Source: Peteryoungia rhizophila (lineage in GTDB: Bacteria > Pseudomonadota > Alphaproteobacteria > Rhizobiales > Rhizobiaceae). From it: a stretch of DNA of 64,000 nucleotides. Position numbers and translations under genes: made by a program. This document shows positions 51,867-61,677 of the stretch, one piece after another. Numbering within the stretch: the stretch's first letter is position 1; each line of letters opens with the position of its first letter. The DNA lies in the NCBI RefSeq assembly GCF_004912145.1, contig NZ_STGT01000002.1, forward strand, positions 372,001 through 436,000, in the 5' to 3' direction. The notes under the pieces are model-generated. The model saw nothing but the letters and a program-made list of their open reading frames with translations, did not search any database and was not told where the DNA came from.

Positions 51867-53093
51867 TCAGTTGGTGAGGCGGGTCGAGGCCTGTACCGCC
51901 TTGTCTCCGATCTCCTTGAATGCCGCGACCAGTTCGGCAGCATCTTGCGCATCGTAGTAATGCGAGGTGCTAGTCGCGCAGTATTCGAGAAGCGTGCGGC
52001 CCTTGCTCGGTGCCATGAAGGCAACAGTGAAAATCTCGACTCCGTCCTTTTTGGCGTTGTCGCAGGTAGCCCGGGTCTTGGTGTCCGCGCTTGAATAGTT
52101 GTTGTCGCCGTCGGTCATGAAGACGATAAATTTGCTCGGCACTTGGCCGTTCTTGTTCTTGTGTGCCGTATTCTCTGACGACTTCATTATGTCGGAATAG
52201 GCGCGGGCCATTGCATCGGAAGAGTCCGTTCCGCCGTTGGCAACGAGCGCCTGGACATAGTTCAGCGTATGTGTGCTGCCCCAATTGAATGCAACAGGAC
52301 TGTACATCCGTGCCTCGTAGGAGACGGCGGCGCTACGGACGAACTTATTCTCGGGGTCTGCTGTATCCAGCTGGGTCGTGAGATTGGCAACGGCAAGTTT
52401 AAGTGCGTCGATCTTAATAACGTAATTAGCCACGTCGTAGCTGCAGGTCCGTGGATTATTTCGGTTGCCACAGCTATAATAGACGGGCTTCGTCGGCTGG
52501 GCCGCATTTATGGTCGAGGTATCCCAGGCCATCGATCCAGACCGGTCAAGAACCAGATACATCGACAAGGCGTTCTTGCTCTCCGTGGTGGCTTGCGCCG
52601 TGGCGGTGACTCCTACAGTTACTTCCTTCCAGCCGAGCAGACCGGTCATGCCATTGGTGGGCATCGTGTAGGATGTCGACAGGGTCACGTCGAAGGTCTT
52701 GCCCGCCGAGCTGGATTTTCGTTCGATATTACCAACAGCGCCTGCGAGTGGATCCTCATCGGCGGGGACGTCCGAGGTGTCCCCGCTGGCGCCTTGAACC
52801 ACGTTGTAGAATTGCGCCTTCATGAACTTGCGCGCCAGATCGAGAGCGGCTTCATCCGACATGTTGTTGTTCTTGGCGAGCGCGTTTGCCGCCGACAGCA
52901 CCGCCGAGTCTGCGGAGTCCTGAAGGGCCGCGCGCACCTGGACCATCCTGTTGTAGTCGAGCGCCACGCCGGCTGTCGCGGCAACTACCGGAATGATCAC
53001 GGCGGTCGCGATGCCGAAATTGCCGGCGCGGTCGCGGCAAAAGCGCGAGAAAATCGATTTGAACTTGCTGTCAGGTTTAGTCATCATGTCCAT
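51867..53093 (-). CDS. TadE/TadG-like pilus-assembly protein with a VWA domain
   Basis: 408 residues. The N terminus has the TadE/G prepilin-like helix (CRDRAGNFGIATAVIIPVVAATAGVALDYNRM, about 20-50) expected of the Flp pilus-assembly TadG domain. The rest is a von Willebrand A domain with an intact metal site D183-x-S185-x-S187 (YLVLDRSGSM), and IVFMTDGDNNYSSADT downstream. It is probably anchored in the inner membrane with the VWA part outside, as in TadG adhesins. No tad/cpa genes are nearby, so it is an orphan copy. Three ATGs (53093, 53087, 53084) could serve as starts. Confidence 0.85.
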   Translation of the reverse strand: MDMMTKPDSKFKSIFSRFCRDRAGNFGIATAVIIPVVAATAGVALDYNRMVQVRAALQDSADSAVLSAANALAKNNNMSDEAALDLARKFMKAQFYNVVQGASGDTSDVPADEDPLAGAVGNIERKSSSAGKTFDVTLSTSYTMPTNGMTGLLGWKEVTVGVTATAQATTESKNALSMYLVLDRSGSMAWDTSTINAAQPTKPVYYSCGNRNNPRTCSYDVANYVIKIDALKLAVANLTTQLDTADPENKFVRSAAVSYEARMYSPVAFNWGSTHTLNYVQALVANGGTDSSDAMARAYSDIMKSSENTAHKNKNGQVPSKFIVFMTDGDNNYSSADTKTRATCDNAKKDGVEIFTVAFMAPSKGRTLLEYCATSTSHYYDAQDAAELVAAFKEIGDKAVQASTRLTN

Positions 53094-53178
53094 CCAAAGG
53101 CAGCTTTTGGAAGACCTTAGATCCGATATCTTGTATTCGGCTTAACCGGCTCGCTAAAATTGTAGGGATGTCGCAGTT

Positions 53179-54060
53179 TCACTGTCTGACCGGCACGACA
53201 TCCACGGCCTGGTCCGTCTCATGGTTGCCGTAACTCTTCAAAACGCCGATGACCGGTGCCACATCCGCGTAGTCGCGCCCGTAGCCAACCACGATGTGGT
53301 CCGTTCCTGCGGCGATGTCGTTGGTCGGGTCCAGCTCCAGCCAGCCGGTCAGCTTGCCGCACCAGATCCTCACCCAGGCATGCATGGCGTCCGCGCCTTC
53401 CAGCCGCTCCTTGCCCGGCGGCGGGATGGTGCGCAGAAAGCCGCTGACATAGCCGGCGGGAATGCCGAGGCTGCGCAGTGCAACGATCATCACATGGCTG
53501 AAATCCTGGCAGACGCCGCTCTTCTTGGCGAAGGCTTCCGCCGGCGTCGAGTCCACGGTCGTCGCCTCGGCGTCGTACTTGAAATCCTTGTGAATGCGGC
53601 GGCAAAGCGTTTCAGCGATCTGGCGCACGGTCATGCTCGGCTTCAGCATGCCGCGGACATAGGCCGATATCGCTTTGTCCCTCGGCAGGCGAGGACTGGT
53701 GCCGAGGAAATGGTGCGGGGATTCGGCATCGAGCGACCAGGTCTCGGCGATATCCTGCGGAAGACGGTCGAGGAGCGGTGAGAAGTCGGCGGTCATCGGC
53801 TGAGCCTGCACCATGACCCGGGCCTGCATGCGGATGTCGAGCTTTTCGTGCGGACCGCGCAGGATGGCGTGGCTTGCTGGATGGCGGAAGAAATCGGTGA
53901 AGGTGGTGATCTCGTCCGGCTCCGGTGTCACCGTGATCGCACCCGCGATGAGGCGCTGGCGATCGGGCAGCGAGAGGGGCAGGAGGCGCAGCATGTGATG
54001 CGCGCCCGATGCCGGAACCTCGTAGCGATAGCCGATATGGAGCGAGAGATCGTAAAGCAT
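53179..54060 (-). CDS. transglutaminase-like cysteine protease
   Basis: 293 residues. The N-terminal Bact_transglu_N domain (MLYDLSLHIGYRYEVPASGAHHMLRLLPLS) is followed by a transglutaminase core with the full triad C184 (GVCQDFSH), H227 (DAMHAWV) and D244 (LELDPTND). No signal peptide is seen. It ends the gene trio: its start lies 4 nt after the stop of the ATP-grasp gene. In these clusters the transglutaminase fold is thought to act as a peptidase or amide-bond enzyme on the product of the ATP-grasp ligase. The exact substrate is unknown. Confidence 0.88.
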   Translation of the reverse strand: MLYDLSLHIGYRYEVPASGAHHMLRLLPLSLPDRQRLIAGAITVTPEPDEITTFTDFFRHPASHAILRGPHEKLDIRMQARVMVQAQPMTADFSPLLDRLPQDIAETWSLDAESPHHFLGTSPRLPRDKAISAYVRGMLKPSMTVRQIAETLCRRIHKDFKYDAEATTVDSTPAEAFAKKSGVCQDFSHVMIVALRSLGIPAGYVSGFLRTIPPPGKERLEGADAMHAWVRIWCGKLTGWLELDPTNDIAAGTDHIVVGYGRDYADVAPVIGVLKSYGNHETDQAVDVVPVRQ

Positions 54061-54064
54061 GGCG

Positions 54065-56479
54065 TCAGTTCATATAGGTCTGGGCGAGGATGTCGGAGAG
54101 CTTCTCCAGTTCCCGCTCCAGATTGGCATAAACCTCTGCCGACATGGCCTCGGGGGTCATGACCGCCAAGCCCGAATGCAGGCGCATGGCCTCGCGGAAG
54201 AGGCTCGACATCTGGCCGTTGACCATGGCGTTCGGCAATTGCTCCACCTCGATGCGGATCTCGTTCAGCTGGAAGAGGATCGAGCGCGGGTTGAGGGGAT
54301 CTAGCGCCAAGAGGTCGGTGACCGTCAGGCGTGCGGTCGAGACGTTGTAGCGGCGGCGGTGCGTCATGACGTTGTCGCCGATCTCCAGGAGCATATCGAG
54401 CGCGCCATCGGGTGCATCAGGGCCGGTCATGTGGCCGAGCAGGCGGGTCATGTGCAGGCCGCGTTCGAGGAGGCGGCCGATCGTCAGGAAGCGCCAGCCG
54501 GTGAAGCGGTACATGTTTTCATGCACGAGACCGGCAAAGCCTGCGAGCTTGCGCAGGAGGATGGTCATGGCATGCGCCGCATCGTCGCCCGGCTTCACCT
54601 TTTCGTGGAAACGCTTGGCGGTCTTCGACAGGTCGTTCAGGGCCAGCCAGCCGTCCGGCGAGAAGCGGTCGCGGATATTGCTCGCCGAATAGACAGCGCT
54701 GTCGATATTGCGCAGCAGGCTTTCCGGCACGCCGGACTTGGTGTCGACGTCGATGTCCGAGAGATACTCGCTGACGAAGGCGAGCAGCGGCTGATCCGGA
54801 TTGGCGCTTTCGGCATAACGGGCGTGCCAGGCGCGCAGGATGCGCAACACGCCTTCGGCGCGCTCGATGTAGCGGCCGAGCCAGAAGAGGTTGTCAGCCG
54901 CCCGGCTCGGCAGGCTGCCGGGCATGTTGCGGGTGAAGGTTTCTTCATCCGGAAGAAGCGAGGTGCGGTCGACCGGTTTGTCGGAGACGATCCAGACATC
55001 GGCAGCACTGCCGCCTGATTGCATGGCGATCGCCGAAACATCCGAGCCGCTGCCGATGCGGGCAAAGCCGCCGGGCATGATCTGCCAGCCGTTCTTCGTC
55101 CGGGCAGCGAAAACGCGGAGCGACATCGGGCGTGGCGTCAGCTTGCCGTCCACGATTGCTGGGGTCGTCGATAGGGTGACGACTTCCTGGCCGACGAGAT
55201 TGCCGGCTTCGGTCTCCAGCCATTCGGCCGTGGTGCGGCCCTGCGGGTCCTTGTAGCGGGAACCCATGACCGAGCGTCCACCGTCGTCGAAGAAGGGCAG
55301 GCGGGAGAAGGCGGAGCCGATGACCATGCGGTCGAGGTGGTTCGCCACGTGCTCGCGTTCGGCCTTCTGGCCGCACCACCAGGTGGCGATGGACGGGAGC
55401 TTCAACTCTTCGCCCAGCAGATGGCGCGAGAGTGTGGGCATGAAGGCGAGCAAGGCGCGGGTTTCGAGAATGCCGGAACCCAGCGCATTGACGAAGGTGA
55501 CGGCACCGTTGCGCAAGGCCTCCACCATGCCGGGCGTGCCGATGTAGGAATTCTGGTCGAGTTCCAAGGGATCGGCGAATGCTGCGTCGAGACGGCGCCA
55601 GAGCACGCCGACGGGCTTGAGGCCGGCAACGGTGCGGACCATGACACGGCCATTGACGACCGTCAGGTCTTCGCCTTCGAGCAGCATGATGCCTAGGTAA
55701 CGGGCGATATAGGCGTGTTCGAAATAGGTCTCGTTGGCCGGACCCGGCGACAAGACGGCGATGCGCTCGTCGCTGTTGCGGGTTCGGGCCTGCAGCGCCT
55801 TGCGGAAGGCGCCGAAGAAGGAGGCCAGCCGATGGACATGGGTCTCGGCATAGATGTCGGAAAAGGCGCGAGCAGTGGCGACCCGGTTTTCGAGAGCGAA
55901 GCCCGCCCCGGAGGGGGCTTGCGTGCGGTCGGCGAGAACCCACCAGTTGCCGTCAGGGCCACGGCCGATTTCAAAGGAACAGAAATGCAGATAGTGGCCG
56001 CCGGCCGGCTTGATGCCGACGAGGGGGCGCAGGAATTCAGGATTCGACGCGATCAGCTGGGGTGGGAGGAAGCCTTCCTGTACCAGCCTGTTGTCCGAGT
56101 AGATGTCGGCGACGACGGCTTCCAGCAGGTTCGCCCGCTGCACGAGGCCCTCGGCCAGCACCTGCCATTCGGCATCCGAGATCATCACGGGGATATGGGA
56201 AAAGGGCCAGGCCCGCTCGCTCGATCCGCCGCTGCCGTAGGCGCGATAGAAGACGCCGGCATCGCGCAGGTAACGATCGGCCCGGGCGAATCGTTCGTGC
56301 AGTTCGTGTTCCGGCATCGTGTCGATGGCCGAGACAAGAGCCTGCCAGACAGGCCGCACATTGCCTTGCGTGTCGAGCATCTCGTCGGCAGCGCCCGCCA
56401 GCACGCGATAGCCCGCCGTGTGGGCCTCGCTTTTCGGCGTGTCTGGCGGAGAAAGCTCCGCTGCCGTCTTCTGTGCCAT
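54065..56479 (-). CDS. circularly permuted ATP-grasp / alpha-E fusion protein
   Basis: 804 residues. The first about 480 form a circularly permuted ATP-grasp (PFSHIPVMISDAEWQVLAEGLVQRANLLEAVVADIYSD, then WWVLADRTQAPSGAGFALENR and AYIARYLGIMLLEGEDLTV), and the last about 320 an alpha-E (DUF403) helical domain (NLFWLGRYIERAEGVLRILRAWHARY). The two are separate genes in many bacteria and fused here. ATP-grasp domains join amines to carboxylates; comparative-genomics work predicts these make or modify a peptide. It lies between two transglutaminase genes, with 4-nt gaps on both sides. Confidence 0.9.
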   Translation of the reverse strand: MAQKTAAELSPPDTPKSEAHTAGYRVLAGAADEMLDTQGNVRPVWQALVSAIDTMPEHELHERFARADRYLRDAGVFYRAYGSGGSSERAWPFSHIPVMISDAEWQVLAEGLVQRANLLEAVVADIYSDNRLVQEGFLPPQLIASNPEFLRPLVGIKPAGGHYLHFCSFEIGRGPDGNWWVLADRTQAPSGAGFALENRVATARAFSDIYAETHVHRLASFFGAFRKALQARTRNSDERIAVLSPGPANETYFEHAYIARYLGIMLLEGEDLTVVNGRVMVRTVAGLKPVGVLWRRLDAAFADPLELDQNSYIGTPGMVEALRNGAVTFVNALGSGILETRALLAFMPTLSRHLLGEELKLPSIATWWCGQKAEREHVANHLDRMVIGSAFSRLPFFDDGGRSVMGSRYKDPQGRTTAEWLETEAGNLVGQEVVTLSTTPAIVDGKLTPRPMSLRVFAARTKNGWQIMPGGFARIGSGSDVSAIAMQSGGSAADVWIVSDKPVDRTSLLPDEETFTRNMPGSLPSRAADNLFWLGRYIERAEGVLRILRAWHARYAESANPDQPLLAFVSEYLSDIDVDTKSGVPESLLRNIDSAVYSASNIRDRFSPDGWLALNDLSKTAKRFHEKVKPGDDAAHAMTILLRKLAGFAGLVHENMYRFTGWRFLTIGRLLERGLHMTRLLGHMTGPDAPDGALDMLLEIGDNVMTHRRRYNVSTARLTVTDLLALDPLNPRSILFQLNEIRIEVEQLPNAMVNGQMSSLFREAMRLHSGLAVMTPEAMSAEVYANLERELEKLSDILAQTYMN

Positions 56480-56483
56480 CAGA

Positions 56484-59400
56484 TCAGATACCTTGCGGTC
56501 GTCTCAGGTCCAAAGTGTGCGGGAATTCCGGCGACACGGTTTCGGGCCATAGGGGATAGGAGCCGGTTGTATGGCCCCAAGGCTCGAAACGTGCAAGCCG
56601 ACGGGCTTCCGCTTCATTCCCATTCACAGGGAAAGTGTCGTAGGTCCGGCCTCCGGGATGCGCGACATGATAAACGCAGCCCCCGATCGACCGGGCAGAC
56701 CATGTATCATAGATGTCGAATGTTAGCGGTGTGTTGACGGGCAGGACCGGATGCAGGCCGGATGACGGTTGCCATGCCTTGTAGCGCACGCCACCCACCG
56801 CCACGCCGTTGACACCGGATTTGCGCAGCGGCACCTGACGGCCGTTGCAGGCCACGACGAAGCGTTCGGGGTTGGCTGTCTCCAGCTGCACCTGCAGGCG
56901 CTCGACGGATGAGTCCACATACCGGACCGTGCCGCCGGGTGCGCCTTCCTCGCCCATGACATGCCAGGGCTCCAGCGCCTGGCGCAGTTCCAGCTTCGAG
57001 TCCTCGTAGGTGACCTCTCCGACGAAGGGGAAGCGGAATTCGAGCTGGGCGGCAAACCATTCCGGCTTGAAGTCGAAACCGTTTTCGCGCAGGTCCGCCA
57101 GCACTTCGAGGAAGTCCAGCCAGAGATAATGCGGCAGCATGAAACGATCGTGGAGGCTTGTGCCCCAGCGAACGAAGCGGCCGCCGATCGGGTTCTTCCA
57201 GAAGCGGGCGATCAGAGCGCGGACCAGCAATTGCTGGGCGAGCGACATGCGCGCATTCGGCGGCATTTCAAAGCCGCGGAATTCGACGAGGCCGAGACGA
57301 CCCGTCGGACCATCCGGCGAAAACAGCTTGTCGATGCAGATTTCCGAGCGGTGGGTGTTGCCGGTCACGTCGATCAAGAGATTGCGGAACAGGCGGTCGA
57401 CCAGCCAGGGCAGGGGCGCTTCTTCACCGCTGGCCGGCACCGGCACCTGGGCCATGGCGATTTCCAGCTCGTAGAGGCTGTCATGGCGGGCTTCGTCGAA
57501 GCGCGGCGCCTGGCTGGTCGGGCCGATGAACATGCCGGAGAACATGTATGAGAGCGCCGGGTGGCGCTGCCAGTGGAGAATCAGGCTCTTCAACAGGTCC
57601 GGACGGCGCAGGAAGGGGCTGTCGGCGGGGTTGGCGCCGCCGACCACGACATGGTTGCCGCCGCCGGTGCCGGTATGGCGGCCGTCGATCATGAACTTGT
57701 CGGCGCCGAGGCGGGTCTGGCGCGCTTCCTCGTAGATGGCATTGGTCGTGGCGACGCAGTCCTGCCAGCTTTCGGCAGGGTGAATGTTGACCTCGATGAC
57801 GCCCGGGTCCGGGGCGACGCGGATGACATTGATGCGCTCATCCTGCGGGGGGGCGTAACCTTCGATATGGACCGGCAGGCCAAGCCCACGCGCCGCAGTT
57901 TCGGCGGCTGCCACCAGTTCGAGGTAATCTTCGACGTCCTCGACCGGCGGCATGAACACACAAAGGCGTCCATCCCGCGCTTCGACGCTCATCGCGGTGC
58001 GGACTGCGCCCCTGATGTCCTCGACCGAGCCGGCAATGGTCTGCTCATTGCGGTCTTGCTGGGCTTCACCAGTCCGGCGAGAGACCTCCGGCATGGTCCG
58101 GCCTTCGGGCGCTCTTGGGCCAAAATCGCGGGGACCGAAATCGCGGGGACCGAAATTAGGAAGGGGCGAACGGGGGACCGACGGATCTGTGGTGTGGATA
58201 TAGGGATATTCCGACGGCGGCACGTAAGGCAGGGTGCCGAGCGGCATGCGAAAGCCGATCGGGCTGTCGCCGGGGATGAGGAAGATCTTGCCGCGGCGGG
58301 TGCGCCATTTCTCGCTGACCCAGCGGCGGCCTCCCGCCTTGGCGTTCCAGGCCTGGACCGGCAGGATGTAGCCGGTCGGGGTCGTCAGGCCACGTTCGAA
58401 GACCTTGGCGATGCGGGCGCGCTCTTCCGCGCTTTCGAGCTTGGAATTCGACGGATCGACGTTTTCCGGTAGGCTGCCTTCCTTGATGATCCACTCGGCC
58501 GGATCCTCGAAGGCCGGGATGATCATGTCGGTTTCGATCTCAAGCTCGGCCGCGATGCCTGCCATCAGCGCTTCGGCTTGTTGGTGGGTGACACCGGTGT
58601 CCTTGTGTTCGGCGGCGATCAGCGCCGGATCATGCCAGATCGGCTTGCCGTCCTTTCGCCAGTAGAGCGAAAAGGTCCAGCGCGGCAGGCTTTCGCCCGG
58701 ATACCACTTGCCCTGGCCGTAATGCAGAAAGCCGCCAGGGGCGAATTTTTGGCGCAACCGGCGAATGAGCTGATCGGCGAGGTCGCGTTTGGTCGGGCCG
58801 ACGGCATCGGTGTTCCATTCGGCGGACTGGAAATCGTCGATCGACACGAAGGTCGGCTCGCCGCCCATGGTGAGCCGCACGTCATGGGCTTTCAGGTCGG
58901 CATCGACTTTCTGTCCGAGTGCATTCAGGGCGTCCCAGCTGTCGTCCGAGAAAGGCTTGGTGATGCGCGGGTGCTCGGCGACGCGTTTCACCTGCATGTC
59001 AAAGGCGAATTCGGTATTGGCCTGGCCGACATAGCCGCCGGAGATGGGAGCGGCATTCTTGTAGTGGGGGGTGGCCGCCAGAGGAATATGGCTTTCACCC
59101 GTCAGAAGGCCCGAAGTCGGGTCGAGGCCGATCCATCCGGCGCCGGGAATATAGACTTCCGCCCAGGCATGCAGGTCGGTGAAATCCACTTCTGTCCCCG
59201 AGGGGCCATCGAGCGCCTTTAGATCCGGTGCGAGTTGGATGAGATAACCGGAGACGAAGCGGGCGGCGAGGCCGAGGCGGCGCAGGATCTGGACGAGCAG
59301 CCAGCTCGAATCGCGGCAGGATCCGCGCGCGGAGGTCAGCGTTTCCTCGGGCGTCTGCACGCCCGGCTCCATGCGGATGACATAACCCACGTCATGCTGC

Positions 59401-59858
59401 AGGCGGGCGTTCAGCCCGACCACCATATCGACCGTGCCCTGGCCAGGCGTCATGTCGACGGTCGCCATGAAGGCATCCAGCGCCGGGGACGAGGGTTCGG
59501 GCGTCATGTAAATCTTCAGGTCGTCGCGCAGGTCTTCGGGATAGTCGAAGGGCCATGTGACCGCGACTTCCTCGGTGAAGAAGTCGAAGGGATTGTAGAC
59601 CGTCATGTCGGCGACGAGATCGACCTCGATCTTGAACTCGGTCACCGGGTCCGGGAAGACGAAGCGGGCGAGGTAGTTTCCGTAGGGGTCCTGCTGAAGA
59701 TTGACGAAGTGGTTTTCGGGCGTGACCTTCAGCGAATGCGAGAGAACCTTGGTACGGGAATGGGCGGCAGGCTTCAGCCGTATGATCTGCGGTCCGAGCT
59801 GGACTGGGTTGTCATACTTGTAGTGGGTGAGGTGGTAGATGCTTGCCTTGATCGCCAT
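56484..59858 (-). CDS. large transglutaminase / DUF2126 protein
   Basis: 1124 residues. An N-terminal transglutaminase part holds the triad C181 ([14 protein letters not shown]), H230 (DLHAWAEVY) and D246 (GLDPTSG). About 800 residues of DUF2126 follow, with many Trp and conserved blocks such as [24 protein letters not shown] and [31 protein letters not shown], likely a second catalytic or binding module. Near residue 570 sits a short [14 protein letters not shown] repeat from three 15-nt units. It is the first gene of the trio and divergent from nothing: manC lies behind it on the same strand. Confidence 0.9.
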   Translation of the reverse strand: MAIKASIYHLTHYKYDNPVQLGPQIIRLKPAAHSRTKVLSHSLKVTPENHFVNLQQDPYGNYLARFVFPDPVTEFKIEVDLVADMTVYNPFDFFTEEVAVTWPFDYPEDLRDDLKIYMTPEPSSPALDAFMATVDMTPGQGTVDMVVGLNARLQHDVGYVIRMEPGVQTPEETLTSARGSCRDSSWLLVQILRRLGLAARFVSGYLIQLAPDLKALDGPSGTEVDFTDLHAWAEVYIPGAGWIGLDPTSGLLTGESHIPLAATPHYKNAAPISGGYVGQANTEFAFDMQVKRVAEHPRITKPFSDDSWDALNALGQKVDADLKAHDVRLTMGGEPTFVSIDDFQSAEWNTDAVGPTKRDLADQLIRRLRQKFAPGGFLHYGQGKWYPGESLPRWTFSLYWRKDGKPIWHDPALIAAEHKDTGVTHQQAEALMAGIAAELEIETDMIIPAFEDPAEWIIKEGSLPENVDPSNSKLESAEERARIAKVFERGLTTPTGYILPVQAWNAKAGGRRWVSEKWRTRRGKIFLIPGDSPIGFRMPLGTLPYVPPSEYPYIHTTDPSVPRSPLPNFGPRDFGPRDFGPRAPEGRTMPEVSRRTGEAQQDRNEQTIAGSVEDIRGAVRTAMSVEARDGRLCVFMPPVEDVEDYLELVAAAETAARGLGLPVHIEGYAPPQDERINVIRVAPDPGVIEVNIHPAESWQDCVATTNAIYEEARQTRLGADKFMIDGRHTGTGGGNHVVVGGANPADSPFLRRPDLLKSLILHWQRHPALSYMFSGMFIGPTSQAPRFDEARHDSLYELEIAMAQVPVPASGEEAPLPWLVDRLFRNLLIDVTGNTHRSEICIDKLFSPDGPTGRLGLVEFRGFEMPPNARMSLAQQLLVRALIARFWKNPIGGRFVRWGTSLHDRFMLPHYLWLDFLEVLADLRENGFDFKPEWFAAQLEFRFPFVGEVTYEDSKLELRQALEPWHVMGEEGAPGGTVRYVDSSVERLQVQLETANPERFVVACNGRQVPLRKSGVNGVAVGGVRYKAWQPSSGLHPVLPVNTPLTFDIYDTWSARSIGGCVYHVAHPGGRTYDTFPVNGNEAEARRLARFEPWGHTTGSYPLWPETVSPEFPHTLDLRRPQGI
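58116..58160. repeat. three 15-nt tandem units inside the DUF2126 gene
   Basis: Units GGGACCGAAATCGCG (58131-58145), GGGACCGAAATTAGG (58146-58160) and a diverged TGGGCCAAAATCGCG (58116-58130) encode the FGPRD repeats of the protein. It is an in-frame microsatellite-like expansion that keeps the reading frame. Confidence 0.75.
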
Positions 59859-59937
59859 TCTTTACCGCTTCGCTGTTCGCCTTGCCGTTTTTTCCGGCTT
59901 GCATCGATCTTGTGCAATGCAGCGCCATAAAGCAAGC

Positions 59938-59964
59938 GGCCCGGAGAGCCTAAGCTTCCGGGCC
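59938..59964 (-). terminator. candidate terminator of manC
   Basis: Stem GGCCCGGA / TCCGGGCC with an 11-nt loop, 24 nt past the manC stop on the minus strand; the tail (GCTTGCTTT) is only weakly U-rich. Confidence 0.55.
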
Positions 59965-59987
59965 AACGTGTTTCGATGTTGCAGCAA

Positions 59988-61415
59988 TCAGCTGCGGCCG
60001 AATTCGTCGACCAGACGGATGATGTCGTCCTCGCCGAGATAGGAGCCCGTCTGGACCTCGATCACCTCGAGGCGGATCTTGCCCGGATTGGCCAGACGGT
60101 GCACCGATCCTTGCGGAATATAGATCGACTGATTCTCGTGCAGGACGGTGACCTTGTCGTCGATCGTGACTTCCGCCGTGCCGCGCACGCAAACCCAATG
60201 TTCGGCGCGGTGGTGATGCTTCTGCAGCGAGAGCTTCTTTTCCGGATGGACGAAGAGACGCTTCACCTGGAAGCGGTCGCCGTTGAGGATAGAGGTGTAA
60301 CCGCCCCAGGGGCGCAGCGCCGTTGGGTGGTTCTCGGTGAGATGCGCCGTGTCCTTGTCGGCGGCGAGCATCTTGACGAGGTTGCCGACGTCCTGGCTGC
60401 GGTCGAGGCGACCGACATAGACGGCGTCTTCCGAGGCGATGACGGCGACGCCTTCCATACCCTGGACGGCGAGATGGGCATTGCGCGACATGATCAGCGA
60501 GTTGGTGGTGTCGGAGACGGTGGCGTTGCCGTTGACCACATTGCCATGCTCGTCGCCTTCTGCGAGCTTCCAGATCGCATCCCAGCTGCCGAGGTCCGAC
60601 CAAATGATCGGCGAAGGCACCACGGCGGCATTGGGGGTCTTTTCCATGACGGCATAGTCAATGGAAATGCTGGGGCTGGTCGCAAAGCTTTCCGCATCCA
60701 GACGCGTGAAGTCGAGGTCGCCCTTGGCGTTTTCGATCGACTTCTCGACGGCCGCCAGAACTTCCGGCGCGAGCGCCTCCAGCTCGGAAATCATCTGGCC
60801 GGCGGAGAAGACGAACATGCCGGAGTTCCAGGCATAGTTGCCGCTCGCGAGCATTTTTTCGGCGACATCGGCATTGGGCTTTTCGACGAAACGCGCGACC
60901 TTGTTGACGCCGCCACCGAGCTCCTCGCCGATCTCGATATAGCCGTAGCCGGTCGCAGGCTCGGTGGGCGTGATGCCGAAGGTGACGATCTTGCCAACGC
61001 GGGCCGCATCGGCTGCCTTGCGGACGCAGGCGCGGTAGGTGTCGTCGACCGTGATTTCGTGGTCGGAGGGCAGGATCTGGATCAGGGTCTCAGGTCCGTG
61101 GCGCTGGCTGACGATAACGGCCGCAGCCGCCACGGCTGCTGCCGTGTTGCGCGCCTCTGGTTCCAGAATGATGCCATCCAGCTTGACGCCCAGTTCGCGC
61201 GCCTGCTCGGCCACCAGAAAGCGGAAGTCCTCATTGGTGACGACGATCGGCGCGTCATAGATCTTGTCGTCTGAAACGCGGGCCAGGGTCTTCTGCAGCA
61301 GTGTCTCGTCGCCGAGGAAGCGGATGAACTGCTTGGCAGCGGCTGCGCGTGACAGCGGCCAGAGCCGGGTTCCCTTGCCGCCGGCCATGATGACCGGCAC
61401 GATCTTGATGCTCAT
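59988..61415 (-). CDS. manC: mannose-1-phosphate guanylyltransferase / mannose-6-phosphate isomerase
   Basis: 475 residues of the type II bifunctional family. The nucleotide signature VIMAGGKGTRLWPLSR is at 8-23, and a C-terminal cupin isomerase region (VHPEKKLSLQKHHHRAEHWVCVRGTAEVTIDD; IPQGSVHRLANPGKIRLEVIEVQTG) covers about 375-470. It makes GDP-mannose, the donor for LPS, capsule and exopolysaccharide mannosyl or fucosyl residues. No polysaccharide cluster is seen in the window apart from the partial glycosyltransferase at the right edge. The FAH gene is divergent from it. Confidence 0.94.
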   Translation of the reverse strand: MSIKIVPVIMAGGKGTRLWPLSRAAAAKQFIRFLGDETLLQKTLARVSDDKIYDAPIVVTNEDFRFLVAEQARELGVKLDGIILEPEARNTAAAVAAAAVIVSQRHGPETLIQILPSDHEITVDDTYRACVRKAADAARVGKIVTFGITPTEPATGYGYIEIGEELGGGVNKVARFVEKPNADVAEKMLASGNYAWNSGMFVFSAGQMISELEALAPEVLAAVEKSIENAKGDLDFTRLDAESFATSPSISIDYAVMEKTPNAAVVPSPIIWSDLGSWDAIWKLAEGDEHGNVVNGNATVSDTTNSLIMSRNAHLAVQGMEGVAVIASEDAVYVGRLDRSQDVGNLVKMLAADKDTAHLTENHPTALRPWGGYTSILNGDRFQVKRLFVHPEKKLSLQKHHHRAEHWVCVRGTAEVTIDDKVTVLHENQSIYIPQGSVHRLANPGKIRLEVIEVQTGSYLGEDDIIRLVDEFGRS

Positions 61416-61677
61416 AACTTCTTGCCTTTCGATGTCTTGCCGGGACGAAAAGTCTTCTGCCTTCGCCCTGTTCGACGTATCTTCTTAACGCATTATGCAA
61501 CGCGGTCGCGGCGGTTTTGTTACATGTTTGGTCGAATGTTCCAAGCCCGGCGAGCGGATAGCCTTGCCCGAACATCGCGCCATTATCAATGATGCGTAAC
61601 GATCTGGCGGGCGCTATGCTGGTTGTGTCGCAGCGCCCGCTGCGGTCCCTGCGTTTCCCATCTGAAGAGAGTGTGCC

